NCBI GenBank assembly: GCA_039803545.1
Contig: JBDRYS010000004.1
Coordinates: 1 to 64,000 of the forward strand
Source of the DNA: a candidate division WOR-3 bacterium
GTDB taxonomy: Bacteria > Hydrothermota > Hydrothermia > UBA1063
Length of the DNA: 64,000 bases
Direction: 5' to 3'
The position numbers and the translations under genes were made by a program. Below, one piece after another: positions 15,266-22,416 of the stretch. The notes below the pieces were generated by a model. It ran no database searches. It was not told the origin of the DNA and was given only the letters and a program-made list of their open reading frames with translations. Every line of letters starts with the position of its first letter. Position 1 is the first letter of the stretch.

Positions 15266-16494
15266 AGATTCTCTTTGTTTCTTACTTTTTTCCACCCTAT
15301 GCCCATGCCACAGCGGTAGAAAGGACAGTCCTTATCATAAGACACCTGTATGAAATGGGACACGAAATAGGGGTTATTACTGCCAGAAATTATACTTTCT
15401 TTCAGCGTGATCCGTCCTATTTGAAGTATATCCCGGAAGGGATTAAAGTTGCAAGGCCGTCTGCACTTGAACCATCCACCTTTTTTGCGCGTAGTGGGAC
15501 CTCTCCGGGGACCTCCAAAAGACTCTTTAGGAACTTTTTGTGGCCAGACTCAAGGGTTTTCTGGCTCATTAATGCTTTGCCTTCAGGTATTAGATTTGTA
15601 CGGAGCTTTAAGCCAGACATTGTGGTTTCTATTGCTCCGCCTTATACCGATTTGCTCCTTGGTTACTTAATTAGTAAGAAATTCCATATTCCCCATGTTG
15701 TTGACCTCCTCGATCCCTGGTCAGAGGACCTTTATGGGATGTATCCTCGCTGGTGGCAGAAGGAGTTGACTTTTTTCTTCGAAGAAATAATTCTAAAAAA
15801 TGCTCGAGGGGTAGTAGTTGCAACCTATCCGATGAAATGGAGACTATTAGAACGCTACAAGTTCCTTAGACCTGAAAAGGTGGAGAATATTACCTTCGGA
15901 ATAATAAAGGAAAATGCGGAGAAAATTGGAGGGATTGATTATTCATTACCTTTTACTGTCCTTTATTTAGGCACTTTGCAAGGGGGGCATAAGAATCCTT
16001 CAGGATTTATAAGAGCCTTTGCAAAATTTTTAAAACTGCATCCCGACGCCCGATTGAAAATTGCCGGAAACGTGGAAGGAGAGGTCAGAAATTTCATCGA
16101 AGAGAATTTGCCAAAGGAAAAGGTAGAATTTTTGGGGTACATTAAGAATGAAGATGTCTATAAGATTGTGAACGGTGCTCATGTGCTGTGGCTTTTAATC
16201 TCCCGAGCGCCGTGGTTTGAACTGGTGATGCCTGCGAAAACCATATCTTATCTTGGATTTTTAAGGCCCATCTTGGCTACGGTGCCTGAAGGATGGACGG
16301 CAGAATTTTTGAGAAAAATGGGGGTTACCGTTGTAGACAATGAAAATGAGGCCGGTATATTGGAGGCGCTCGAGAGGCTCTACCACGATTATGAAAATCG
16401 GGATCTAAAATTGCCCAAAAGGGAGCTAATTGGGGAGTTTGAGTATTCCAAAATTGCTCAGAAATACGAGAAATTTTTGAAAACCGCTTTGTAG
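15262..16494 (+). CDS. Glycosyltransferase, GT4-like (second)
   Basis: A 410-aa GT-B glycosyltransferase with the N-terminal motif KILFVSYFFPPYAHATAVERT typical of WcaI/GT4-type enzymes, a middle region RFVRSFKPDIVVSIAPPYTDLLLGYLI, and a C-terminal domain with VLYLGTLQGGHKNPSGFIRAFAKF and RLKIAGNVEGEVR. It lacks the most canonical E-x7-E motif, but PAKTISYLGFLRPILATVPEG occupies the right place. It is translationally coupled to the previous gene and is probably part of a surface glycan pathway with the epimerase downstream. Confidence 0.85.
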   Translation: MKILFVSYFFPPYAHATAVERTVLIIRHLYEMGHEIGVITARNYTFFQRDPSYLKYIPEGIKVARPSALEPSTFFARSGTSPGTSKRLFRNFLWPDSRVFWLINALPSGIRFVRSFKPDIVVSIAPPYTDLLLGYLISKKFHIPHVVDLLDPWSEDLYGMYPRWWQKELTFFFEEIILKNARGVVVATYPMKWRLLERYKFLRPEKVENITFGIIKENAEKIGGIDYSLPFTVLYLGTLQGGHKNPSGFIRAFAKFLKLHPDARLKIAGNVEGEVRNFIEENLPKEKVEFLGYIKNEDVYKIVNGAHVLWLLISRAPWFELVMPAKTISYLGFLRPILATVPEGWTAEFLRKMGVTVVDNENEAGILEALERLYHDYENRDLKLPKRELIGEFEYSKIAQKYEKFLKTAL

Positions 16495-16504
16495 TGCTTA
16501 AAAT
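16477..16504 (+). promoter_or_regulatory. Possible internal leaderless promoter before the epimerase
   Basis: -10 like TAAAAT (16499-16504) lies 6 nt before ATG 16511, with TTGAAA (16477-16482) 16 nt upstream of it. No SD precedes the ATG. Confidence 0.45.
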
Positions 16505-16510
16505 TTGCCT

Positions 16511-17488
16511 ATGAGATTCTTAGTAGCAGGTGGATGTGGTTTTATCGGGTCCAATTTGGTTAAGAGGTTGCTCGACGAAGGACACGAAGTCTACGTTGTG
16601 GATGACCTCTCAAAGGGTAGCCTTGAAAAACTGGATGAATACGTAAGTCATAAAAATCTAAGATTTTTTAAAATCGATGTGACGGGTCAGGAAATTTTTG
16701 AGATTCCTGCTAAATTTGATGTGGTTATCGATCTTGTGGCCTACAAAATTCCCCGATATTCCAGTGGCCTTAAAACTTTAACCGTCAATACACGGGGTGC
16801 TGAAAACCTCCTGAAAATAACGGTAAGGGATTCGGCGAAGTTTGTGATGGCTTCTACCTCTGATGTTTACGGAAAATCCACTGATTTTCCATATAGGGAG
16901 GAAGGTGACCTCGTCCTTGGACCTTCAACCTCGAGGAGGTGGGCTTACGCAGTTTCGAAAATTTTTAATGAACATTTAACTATAGCATATCATGATGAAT
17001 ACGGGATAAAGTATGTAATCCTGAGGTTTTTCGGCATTTACGGTCCCCATCAGCACTTAGACTGGTGGGGTGGTCCTGTGGGAGTTTTTCTGAAGAATAT
17101 CCAAGAGGGTCTTCCTGTCACGATCCATGGGGATGGAAAACAAACAAGGAGCTTTATGTATATTGATGACCTGGTAGAGTGTATGGTGAGGGCAGTGAAT
17201 TATCCCGAGGCGGAAAATGAAATAATAAATGTGGGGAGTTCCGAAGAAATTAGCATTCTTGACCTTGCAAAGTTAATTCATCGCTTGTCTTATCCTGAGA
17301 AAGAGCTTCGACTTGAATTTGTTCCCTATGAGAGTTTTACGCAAAATTACGAGGACCCGAAGAGGAGATTGGGAGATTTCACAAAAATGAGAGAACTCCT
17401 CAATTTTGAGCCCAGATATTCATTAGAAGCAGGGCTTTTGAAGTTCATTGAGTGGTATAAGAGGAGGCAGGAATTAAAGGTCTTGTAA
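16511..17488 (+). CDS. NAD-dependent nucleotide-sugar epimerase/dehydratase (extended SDR)
   Basis: An extended short-chain dehydrogenase of about 325 aa. The Rossmann glycine motif is GGCGFIGSNL. The catalytic Ser/Thr region is MASTSDVYGKS and the YxxxK motif is YAVSK. It also has the substrate segments RFFGIYGPHQHLDWWGG and IHGDGKQTRSFMYIDDLV that mark UDP-glucose 4-epimerase or UDP-glucuronate-type members. The exact substrate cannot be read from sequence. ATG 16511 fits both the Rossmann start and the -10 box 6 nt upstream. It supplies a sugar nucleotide, presumably for the two glycosyltransferases just upstream. Confidence 0.88.
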   Translation: MRFLVAGGCGFIGSNLVKRLLDEGHEVYVVDDLSKGSLEKLDEYVSHKNLRFFKIDVTGQEIFEIPAKFDVVIDLVAYKIPRYSSGLKTLTVNTRGAENLLKITVRDSAKFVMASTSDVYGKSTDFPYREEGDLVLGPSTSRRWAYAVSKIFNEHLTIAYHDEYGIKYVILRFFGIYGPHQHLDWWGGPVGVFLKNIQEGLPVTIHGDGKQTRSFMYIDDLVECMVRAVNYPEAENEIINVGSSEEISILDLAKLIHRLSYPEKELRLEFVPYESFTQNYEDPKRRLGDFTKMRELLNFEPRYSLEAGLLKFIEWYKRRQELKVL

Positions 17489-17590
17489 ATGTGTTTCCTC
17501 TGATTAAGACTTCTAAGTTCCTTGAATTTTTCAACGTTTAGAAGCTAAGTGCGAAAAAAAATTCGCAAAATTCTTAAATTCTAATGAAAT
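17489..17590. other. Spacer with a short A/T hairpin before the RiPP locus
   Basis: A 6-bp inverted repeat TGCGAA / TTCGCA (17550-17567, A-rich loop) lies after the epimerase. It may end the glycan transcript, but no T-run follows. Otherwise nothing is seen. Confidence 0.35.
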
Positions 17591-17619
17591 TTGTCCGCAT
17601 TAAATATTTTCCATATCAT
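17591..17619 (+). promoter_or_regulatory. Promoter for the precursor peptide gene
   Basis: -35 TTGTCC (17591-17596), a 17-bp spacer and -10 TATCAT (17614-17619). Unlike many genes here, the start codon is 27 nt beyond the -10 and is preceded by a perfect SD (AAAGGAGGT, 17631-17639), suggesting high translation. Confidence 0.5.
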
Positions 17620-17646
17620 TTTTGTACTAAAAAGGAGGTATCAAAA

Positions 17647-17781
17647 ATGCTTGTTGAAAAATCTACAATACAACGCGAAGTTACGGTAGATATAACATTT
17701 AATCCCGAAAAAGCTACCAAGGAAGGACAGTGTAGTGGTAGATACATCTGTGGCGGGCTGCAAAGGTGTGGTGTACAATAA
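17647..17781 (+). CDS. Putative RiPP precursor peptide 1 (Cys-rich, 44 aa)
   Basis: A 44-aa peptide with the strongest SD of the region (AAAGGAGGT, 7 nt before the ATG). The N-terminal 28 residues (MLVEKSTIQREVTV...) look like a charged leader. The C-terminal core is CSGRYICGGLQRC with Cys29, Cys35 and Cys41 in C-x5-C-x5-C spacing, ending GVQ. A 100-bp gap containing a 15-bp stem hairpin separates it from a radical SAM/SPASM maturase. Size, cysteines near the end, strong translation and position are those of ranthipeptide or sactipeptide-type precursors, whose cysteines are joined to neighbouring residues by thioether links. The product and its activity are unknown. Confidence 0.75.
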   Translation: MLVEKSTIQREVTVDITFNPEKATKEGQCSGRYICGGLQRCGVQ

Positions 17782-17825
17782 GCCCAAAAGTTATTACCCT
17801 AAAAATATTGCATTAAGCATTAAAT

Positions 17826-17862
17826 CTCATTTCCCTACTCGACTTTAGAGTAGGGAAATGAG
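17826..17862 (+). promoter_or_regulatory. Strong hairpin between precursor 1 and maturase 1
   Basis: CTCATTTCCCTACTC (17826-17840) and GAGTAGGGAAATGAG (17848-17862) form a perfect 15-bp stem with a 7-nt loop. An SD-like AAGGGAAGAGG follows immediately before the maturase ATG. It could stabilise the precursor mRNA or attenuate transcription so that little maturase is made relative to peptide. Confidence 0.75.
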
Positions 17863-17881
17863 GTAGAAAGGGAAGAGGATT

Positions 17882-19234
17882 ATGAACAAATTGAAATGGT
17901 CTCAATGGAATGTGTATTATCCGATTCTGGAAATGAAGAAAGTATTACTTTTGAATACACTGACTTCCGCTGGCATTGTTTTAGAAGAGAGTCAGTTTGA
18001 AACACTAAGAATAGGCAAGTACGACTCTTTACCTGATGATCTTTTTATTAAGTTAATAGAAAATGGTTTTCTTGTTTCTCCTCAAAGAGAAGAAGACGAA
18101 AATGCAACATATTGGAGATTTTATCACAATGTAAAGTACCGTTCAGTGTTTGGGACTTTTCATTTGGTCGTAATTCCGACTTACAAGTGTAATTTTAGTT
18201 GTACGTATTGTTTTGAAGATAATCATAAGTTGGAGAAAACCGAGATAATAATGGATCCCCAGTTGCTCGTAAAGTGGATAGAGAAGTTCTGGAAGTCATA
18301 TAAATATAACGGACTTCACGTAGTATTTTACGGTGGAGAACCTTTGTATCGTAGGGAGCTGTTGGAGGATTACATTGGGCAATTAGAAGAGTGGTGCGGA
18401 AATCGCAGGGTTACGTTTTCTTTTTCAATTATCACAAACGGTTCTATTATAGAGCGTCAATTTCTCCTAAAAATGCTTAAGACCGGATTGAAGGAAATTC
18501 AGGTCACTATTGATGGAATTGAAAATATTCATGATGAAAGGAGGCCTTTTAAACATGGGGGACCGTCTTTCAGTATTGTTTATAGGAATTTGCTTGATAT
18601 TGTCAACTTACCTCTAAAAGTCATAATTAGAACTAATATTGACAGACATAATATTTCAACATTTGAGTTGTTTATTAATAAGTTGAAAACCGATGGGATT
18701 TTCTCAAAAGGAAATGTTTCTTTTATGCCTACATTGGTAGATCCTTCACCCTCAAAAACTGAGTGGTGTGAAAAGTATGTTCCCAAAAATCTAAATGAGA
18801 GGTTGAAAACTTTAGAGATAGTATGGGGAAGTATGGTAAAACTTATAGAGGATCCTAAATTTCTATTACGGTCCCACAAGTTAAGTTTCAGCCTGTGTGA
18901 CGCGAAAGTTGCTGATTCCTTAATTGTTGGTCCTGATGGAAGTATATATACCTGTTATTCTCTTGTTGGAACAGATGTGGGGAAGGTTGGTAATATAGAG
19001 ACTGGTTTTAATTCACGATATGCCAAATTTTTATTCAGTATAGACGAAAAGGTGAGAAGATGTTTAGAGGAAAAGTGTCCATTTGTTCCTATATGTAATG
19101 GAGGATGTTTTTATCAATCTTATATTGAAAGTGGGAATCCTTTTCAAAGGGTTTGTCCGAGAAACTTTTATGAGAAAATTTGGTTGCCTGTAAAGGCGAA
19201 AATATATCAAAAGTTTATGCAAAATTCTGATTGA
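17882..19234 (+). CDS. Radical SAM/SPASM peptide maturase 1
   Basis: A 450-aa radical SAM enzyme with a complete SPASM domain. Residues 1-95 look like the winged-helix peptide-recognition region seen in peptide maturases (VLLLNTLTSAGIVLEE ... LIENGFLVS). The radical SAM motif is CNFSCTYCF (CxxxCxxC, about 104-110), followed by FYGGEPL and TNGS. The SPASM ligands are C-x13-G-x4-C (from SLCDAKV to SIYTC), then CLEEKCPFVPICNGGC and a final Cys (RVCPRN), enough for two auxiliary [4Fe-4S] clusters. Such enzymes install thioether or carbon-carbon links in ribosomal peptides. The 44-aa Cys-rich peptide upstream is the obvious substrate. Confidence 0.9.
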   Translation: MNKLKWSQWNVYYPILEMKKVLLLNTLTSAGIVLEESQFETLRIGKYDSLPDDLFIKLIENGFLVSPQREEDENATYWRFYHNVKYRSVFGTFHLVVIPTYKCNFSCTYCFEDNHKLEKTEIIMDPQLLVKWIEKFWKSYKYNGLHVVFYGGEPLYRRELLEDYIGQLEEWCGNRRVTFSFSIITNGSIIERQFLLKMLKTGLKEIQVTIDGIENIHDERRPFKHGGPSFSIVYRNLLDIVNLPLKVIIRTNIDRHNISTFELFINKLKTDGIFSKGNVSFMPTLVDPSPSKTEWCEKYVPKNLNERLKTLEIVWGSMVKLIEDPKFLLRSHKLSFSLCDAKVADSLIVGPDGSIYTCYSLVGTDVGKVGNIETGFNSRYAKFLFSIDEKVRRCLEEKCPFVPICNGGCFYQSYIESGNPFQRVCPRNFYEKIWLPVKAKIYQKFMQNSD

Positions 19235-19259
19235 GTGGGTGAAGAGCGGATGATATAAT
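19231..19259 (+). promoter_or_regulatory. Leaderless promoter of the RiPP ABC exporter
   Basis: -35 TTGAGT (19231-19236), exactly 17 bp, -10 TATAAT (19254-19259), then 6 nt to the ATG at 19266. It overlaps the stop of maturase 1. No SD is present. Confidence 0.7.
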
Positions 19260-19265
19260 TTTGAT

Positions 19266-20204
19266 ATGAGAGACGTCTTACTTGAAATAAGGAATCTCAC
19301 TAAGATTTTCAGAAGTGGGAAGAAGGAGATTATAGCAAACAATAATGTTTCCTTCAATGTTTACGAAGGAGAAATTTTGGGAATATTGGGACCTAACGGT
19401 GCAGGGAAAACTACTTTGATTAAGCAGATTGCAACTCTTTTGATTCCTGATTCGGGGGATATTTTGTATAAAGGGACGTCCATTGTTAAACATCCCGGGG
19501 TAATAAGAGGTCGTTTCTCATTCCTGCAGGAGGGAATGAGAAATGTATACCCGTATCTCACAGCTGAAGCTAATCTGCTTTATTTTGCCTATTTAAACCA
19601 CATCCCTGCAGGAGTTGCAAAAAAGAAAAGTGAAGAATTGTTGAAAAGAATGGGTTTATACGAAGTAAAAGATAACTATGTTTACACTTTCTCATCGGGG
19701 ATGAACAAGAAACTTGCAATTGCTACCTGCCTCATAAATGAACCAGAAATAGTGTTTCTTGATGAGCCATTTTCGGGACTGGATTTGATAGCTTCTATAG
19801 AGCTCATGGATTTTTTGAAATCCTTAGTGACTGAGAGTGGAAAGACCTTTCTCATTGCAGATCACAGACTGGATTTTATTGAGAAAGTTGCGAATAGAGT
19901 ATTATGGATTAAGGATGGGAGTGTGGTTATGGAAGGAAGCACAGTTGAGATGAAAACTATTCGGAGAGAAAAAGAGTTTATTGTTTATTTACAAAATTCC
20001 CTTGAGGCACAAAATGCCTTAAAAGAAAGGGGTGTGGAGTTCCAAGTTCTGTCGGATGAGGTATTGAAGGTTGAAGTCTCGCTAAGTCACAAAGATTACT
20101 TATCTTTCATTATTTCTAACTTTGAAGTATTGAACATAGAGAAAAAAGACCTGGATTTCGAGGCAATTTTTAAGGAGTTGTACTCCCATGCTAAAAACAA
20201 TTGA
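19266..20204 (+). CDS. ABC transporter ATP-binding protein (RiPP locus)
   Basis: A 312-aa ABC ATPase. Walker A is GPNGAGKTTLI, the signature is FSSGMNKKLAIA (a divergent LSGGQ), Walker B is IVFLDEPFSGLD, and the switch His lies in IADHRLDF. The C-terminal 80 residues are an extra mixed domain typical of bacteriocin or antibiotic exporter ATPases (CcmA/COG1131). It overlaps the permease gene by 17 bp and has its own promoter overlapping the end of maturase 1. Exporting the modified peptide, or giving self-protection, is inferred from location between the two maturases. Confidence 0.88.
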   Translation: MRDVLLEIRNLTKIFRSGKKEIIANNNVSFNVYEGEILGILGPNGAGKTTLIKQIATLLIPDSGDILYKGTSIVKHPGVIRGRFSFLQEGMRNVYPYLTAEANLLYFAYLNHIPAGVAKKKSEELLKRMGLYEVKDNYVYTFSSGMNKKLAIATCLINEPEIVFLDEPFSGLDLIASIELMDFLKSLVTESGKTFLIADHRLDFIEKVANRVLWIKDGSVVMEGSTVEMKTIRREKEFIVYLQNSLEAQNALKERGVEFQVLSDEVLKVEVSLSHKDYLSFIISNFEVLNIEKKDLDFEAIFKELYSHAKNN

Positions 20205-20967
20205 GGCGGAAGCGCTTAAGTTCTACTATGATGTAAAGCGATATTTGTTCAATTACTTAGTTGGGATTGTTTCCACTACTATCTTTCTAAGCGGTATTTA
20301 TTATGGACTCAGGTTACTGTATGTCCGCGCAGGAGAAGAGACCGCTTTTGTGGGATTGCTTTTATGGCTCTTTTCTTCCTCTGCAATATCTGGTTTAACC
20401 GATATTTTAGCGGAGGAACGATATCTCGGGACATTGGAAAGGATATCAGTGACAAAATCTCCCTTTATTTCAATAGTTGTTTCAAGACTGATAGTTAATT
20501 TTCTGTTTGGGCTATTACAGTTTTTTATTATCGGTAGTATCCTTTACCTCTTGTTTCGGCCTAATTTAGCACCTTTGTTCCCGTCTTCGAAAGTCTTCTT
20601 TATGCAACTTGTCGTTTCGGTTTTTTTGCTTCTCTCTCTTTATGGTTTTGGGTTCTTTATTGGCTCATTAAGTTTAATTTTTAAACGGGTAGGTGCGTTT
20701 AGCTCTGTGCTGGAATATCTTATTTTATTTTTCTCAGGGATTGTAATACCATGGGAGAAAATTCCGTTTTTCCTGCGAGTTTTTGCTAATTTTTTACCTA
20801 TGACATGGGGAATAAGAACGCTCATTTTAATAAAAATGGGAGTACCTTTCTTGTTTAGCTTTCTTAATTGTATTTTGTACTCACTTGTAGTTGTGTTGGT
20901 TGGCATTATAACCTTTCACTGCGCTGTTATCATTGTCAAAAGGAGAGGGGAATACGCCTTCTTCTGA
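20188..20967 (+). CDS. ABC-2 type permease (RiPP locus)
   Basis: A 259-aa membrane protein with about six hydrophobic segments (YLFNYLVGIVSTTIFLSGIYY, FVGLLLWLFSSSAISGL, LIVNFLFGLLQFFIIGSILYLL, LVVSVFLLLSLYGFGFFIG, VLEYLILFFSGIVIPW, CILYSLVVVLVGIITF). The conserved amphipathic motif of ABC-2 permeases (ILAEERYLGTLERISVTKSP) follows the second segment, and GIVIPWEKIPFFLRVFANFLP is the typical fifth-helix region. It pairs with the ATPase just upstream to form a homodimeric exporter in the inner membrane. Confidence 0.87.
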   Translation: MLKTIEAEALKFYYDVKRYLFNYLVGIVSTTIFLSGIYYGLRLLYVRAGEETAFVGLLLWLFSSSAISGLTDILAEERYLGTLERISVTKSPFISIVVSRLIVNFLFGLLQFFIIGSILYLLFRPNLAPLFPSSKVFFMQLVVSVFLLLSLYGFGFFIGSLSLIFKRVGAFSSVLEYLILFFSGIVIPWEKIPFFLRVFANFLPMTWGIRTLILIKMGVPFLFSFLNCILYSLVVVLVGIITFHCAVIIVKRRGEYAFF

Positions 20968-20981
20968 CAAATAAGATACCG

Positions 20982-21095
20982 TTGCTGTTCGAAGTAATTT
21001 ATATTCTTAGTGAAAGGTCAAGTGTGAAAAGTTTTTCGCAAGCAACGGTAGCCGAAAGGTGCTGTGAGAGAAGTCAGCGGTGTCCAAATGAGTAA
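20982..21095 (+). CDS. Putative RiPP precursor peptide 2 (Cys-rich, 37 or 23 aa)
   Basis: A short frame between the permease and maturase 2, ending at TAA 21093-21095. From TTG 20982 it gives 37 aa beginning MLFE (precursor 1 begins MLVE). From GTG 21024, which has an SD-like AAAGG 6 nt upstream, it gives 23 aa. The end is ATVAERCCERSQRCPNE. Compared with precursor 1 (ATKEGQC...CGGLQRCGVQ) it keeps AT-x4-C and C-x3-QRC, lacking only the five residues between the first two cysteines. It is followed by a 13-bp hairpin and then maturase 2, the same layout as copy 1. Function rests on this parallel alone; the start is uncertain. Confidence 0.5.
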   Translation: MLFEVIYILSERSSVKSFSQATVAERCCERSQRCPNE

Positions 21096-21100
21096 AGTTC

Positions 21101-21131
21101 TGAGGGGCGTCGCTGAAGGCGACGCCCCTCA
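21101..21131 (+). promoter_or_regulatory. Strong GC-rich hairpin between precursor 2 and maturase 2
   Basis: TGAGGGGCGTCGC (21101-21113) and GCGACGCCCCTCA (21119-21131) form a 13-bp stem with a 5-nt loop. The SD AAAGGAG and a T-run follow, then the maturase ATG at 21149. It corresponds in place to the hairpin before maturase 1 but shares no sequence with it, so the structure rather than the sequence seems to matter. Confidence 0.75.
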
Positions 21132-21148
21132 CAAAGGAGTTTTTTCAT

Positions 21149-22366
21149 ATGGAGAGATCATATAAGGTTTCAAAATACAACCTGTATAGGTACAATTACG
21201 TTTATAACCTGAGACAAAGGAGTCTCTTAAGGGTAAATGATTCAATTCTCAAAGCTCTTCAGAATAATGAGCTTGAAAATATTCCACCACAAGTAATGAA
21301 GCTGCTTCTTACTGCAGGAATTGTAGTCGAAGGGATTGATGAAGTGAAGCTTCTGGAATTCTGGCTTTCACTTAAGAGCTTTAATACCAACTCTTTGAGT
21401 GTTGCCTATATCCCCAACTACCATTGTAACTTCAGATGTACTTATTGTTATGCTCAATCAGTGCGTGATATTAAGAGACAGGAAAGTGAGAATGTTAATG
21501 CGGACTTTCTGAAATGGATTGAGAATCTTTTTGCTCTCGCTGAACCCCGGAGTTTTGAAATTACATTTCATGGAGGAGAACCTTTACTTTCAAAACAGGA
21601 AATTTTGTTTCTTTGCAAAAGTATTACTGAACTCTGTCAAAAACATAGCGTAAGGTTAAAGGATATTTCCTTCGTTACCAATGGGAGCTTGCTTGATAAG
21701 GGTTTTGTTGAAGAAGTTTTACGTCTTGGAATTACCTGTAGAGCCTTGGTGACTCTTGATGGCACTGAGAATATTCACAATAGACGCAGGTTTGATATTA
21801 AAGGTAAGGGGACTTTTTCGCTAATAGTTGATAATGTGATTCTGGCCCTCAATCTCGGGATGTTTGTAACAGTAGGTTTTAATTACGACAGGCAAAACTA
21901 TACTGATATCCCTTACTTTTTAGATTTTCTTGTTGAAAAAGGGTTTGATAAGAGACCCAACTTTCAGTTGATATTTGGGGCAGTGAGAAAGGGCTTAGAC
22001 CAGGAGAGCGTAGAACATTTCAAAAAATTCGAAATGGGTCAGGTGGAATCAGCAAAAGTCTTAATGTGGGCTTATGGCTCGATTTATGAACCTCTTGAGC
22101 TCCTAATGCAGAGGTCTGCAGACTTTGTTCTACCGTATCATTGGGAAAAGTATCCTCTTTGTAAAGAATGTGTGTATCTGCCGGTTTGCCTTGGGGGTTG
22201 CTTTGAGCAGGCTTTTATAAGGAAAAAGAAGTTCTACTGTAGAAAACGATACTTTGAGAATCTTCTCCCGGATCTCATTGATCTCACAGTAAGGCTCTAT
22301 GGAGAGCATCCGAAGCTGACTCAAGGTCAGAAACTTGAACATATTTTTGGAATTGAGCAAATTTAA
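21149..22366 (+). CDS. Radical SAM peptide maturase 2 with reduced SPASM domain
   Basis: A 405-aa paralogue of maturase 1. The N-terminal 85 residues are winged-helix-like (LLRVNDSILKALQNNEL ... LLLTAGIVVEG). The radical SAM motif is CNFRCTYCY (about 93-99), with FHGGEPLL and TNGS. The C-terminal cysteines are LCKECVYLPVCLGGCF (C-x2-C-x5-C-x3-C) and a last Cys in FYCRKR. The first SPASM half, C-x9-15-G-x4-C, is absent: residues about 280-330 hold no cysteine. It may therefore carry one fully ligated auxiliary cluster instead of two. SD AAAGGAG lies before the ATG. The probable substrate is the short peptide just upstream. Confidence 0.88.
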   Translation: MERSYKVSKYNLYRYNYVYNLRQRSLLRVNDSILKALQNNELENIPPQVMKLLLTAGIVVEGIDEVKLLEFWLSLKSFNTNSLSVAYIPNYHCNFRCTYCYAQSVRDIKRQESENVNADFLKWIENLFALAEPRSFEITFHGGEPLLSKQEILFLCKSITELCQKHSVRLKDISFVTNGSLLDKGFVEEVLRLGITCRALVTLDGTENIHNRRRFDIKGKGTFSLIVDNVILALNLGMFVTVGFNYDRQNYTDIPYFLDFLVEKGFDKRPNFQLIFGAVRKGLDQESVEHFKKFEMGQVESAKVLMWAYGSIYEPLELLMQRSADFVLPYHWEKYPLCKECVYLPVCLGGCFEQAFIRKKKFYCRKRYFENLLPDLIDLTVRLYGEHPKLTQGQKLEHIFGIEQI

Positions 22367-22416
22367 AATGAATGCGAGTCAAACAGGCTTTAAAATCTTA
22401 CTTTTAATGTGAGGTT

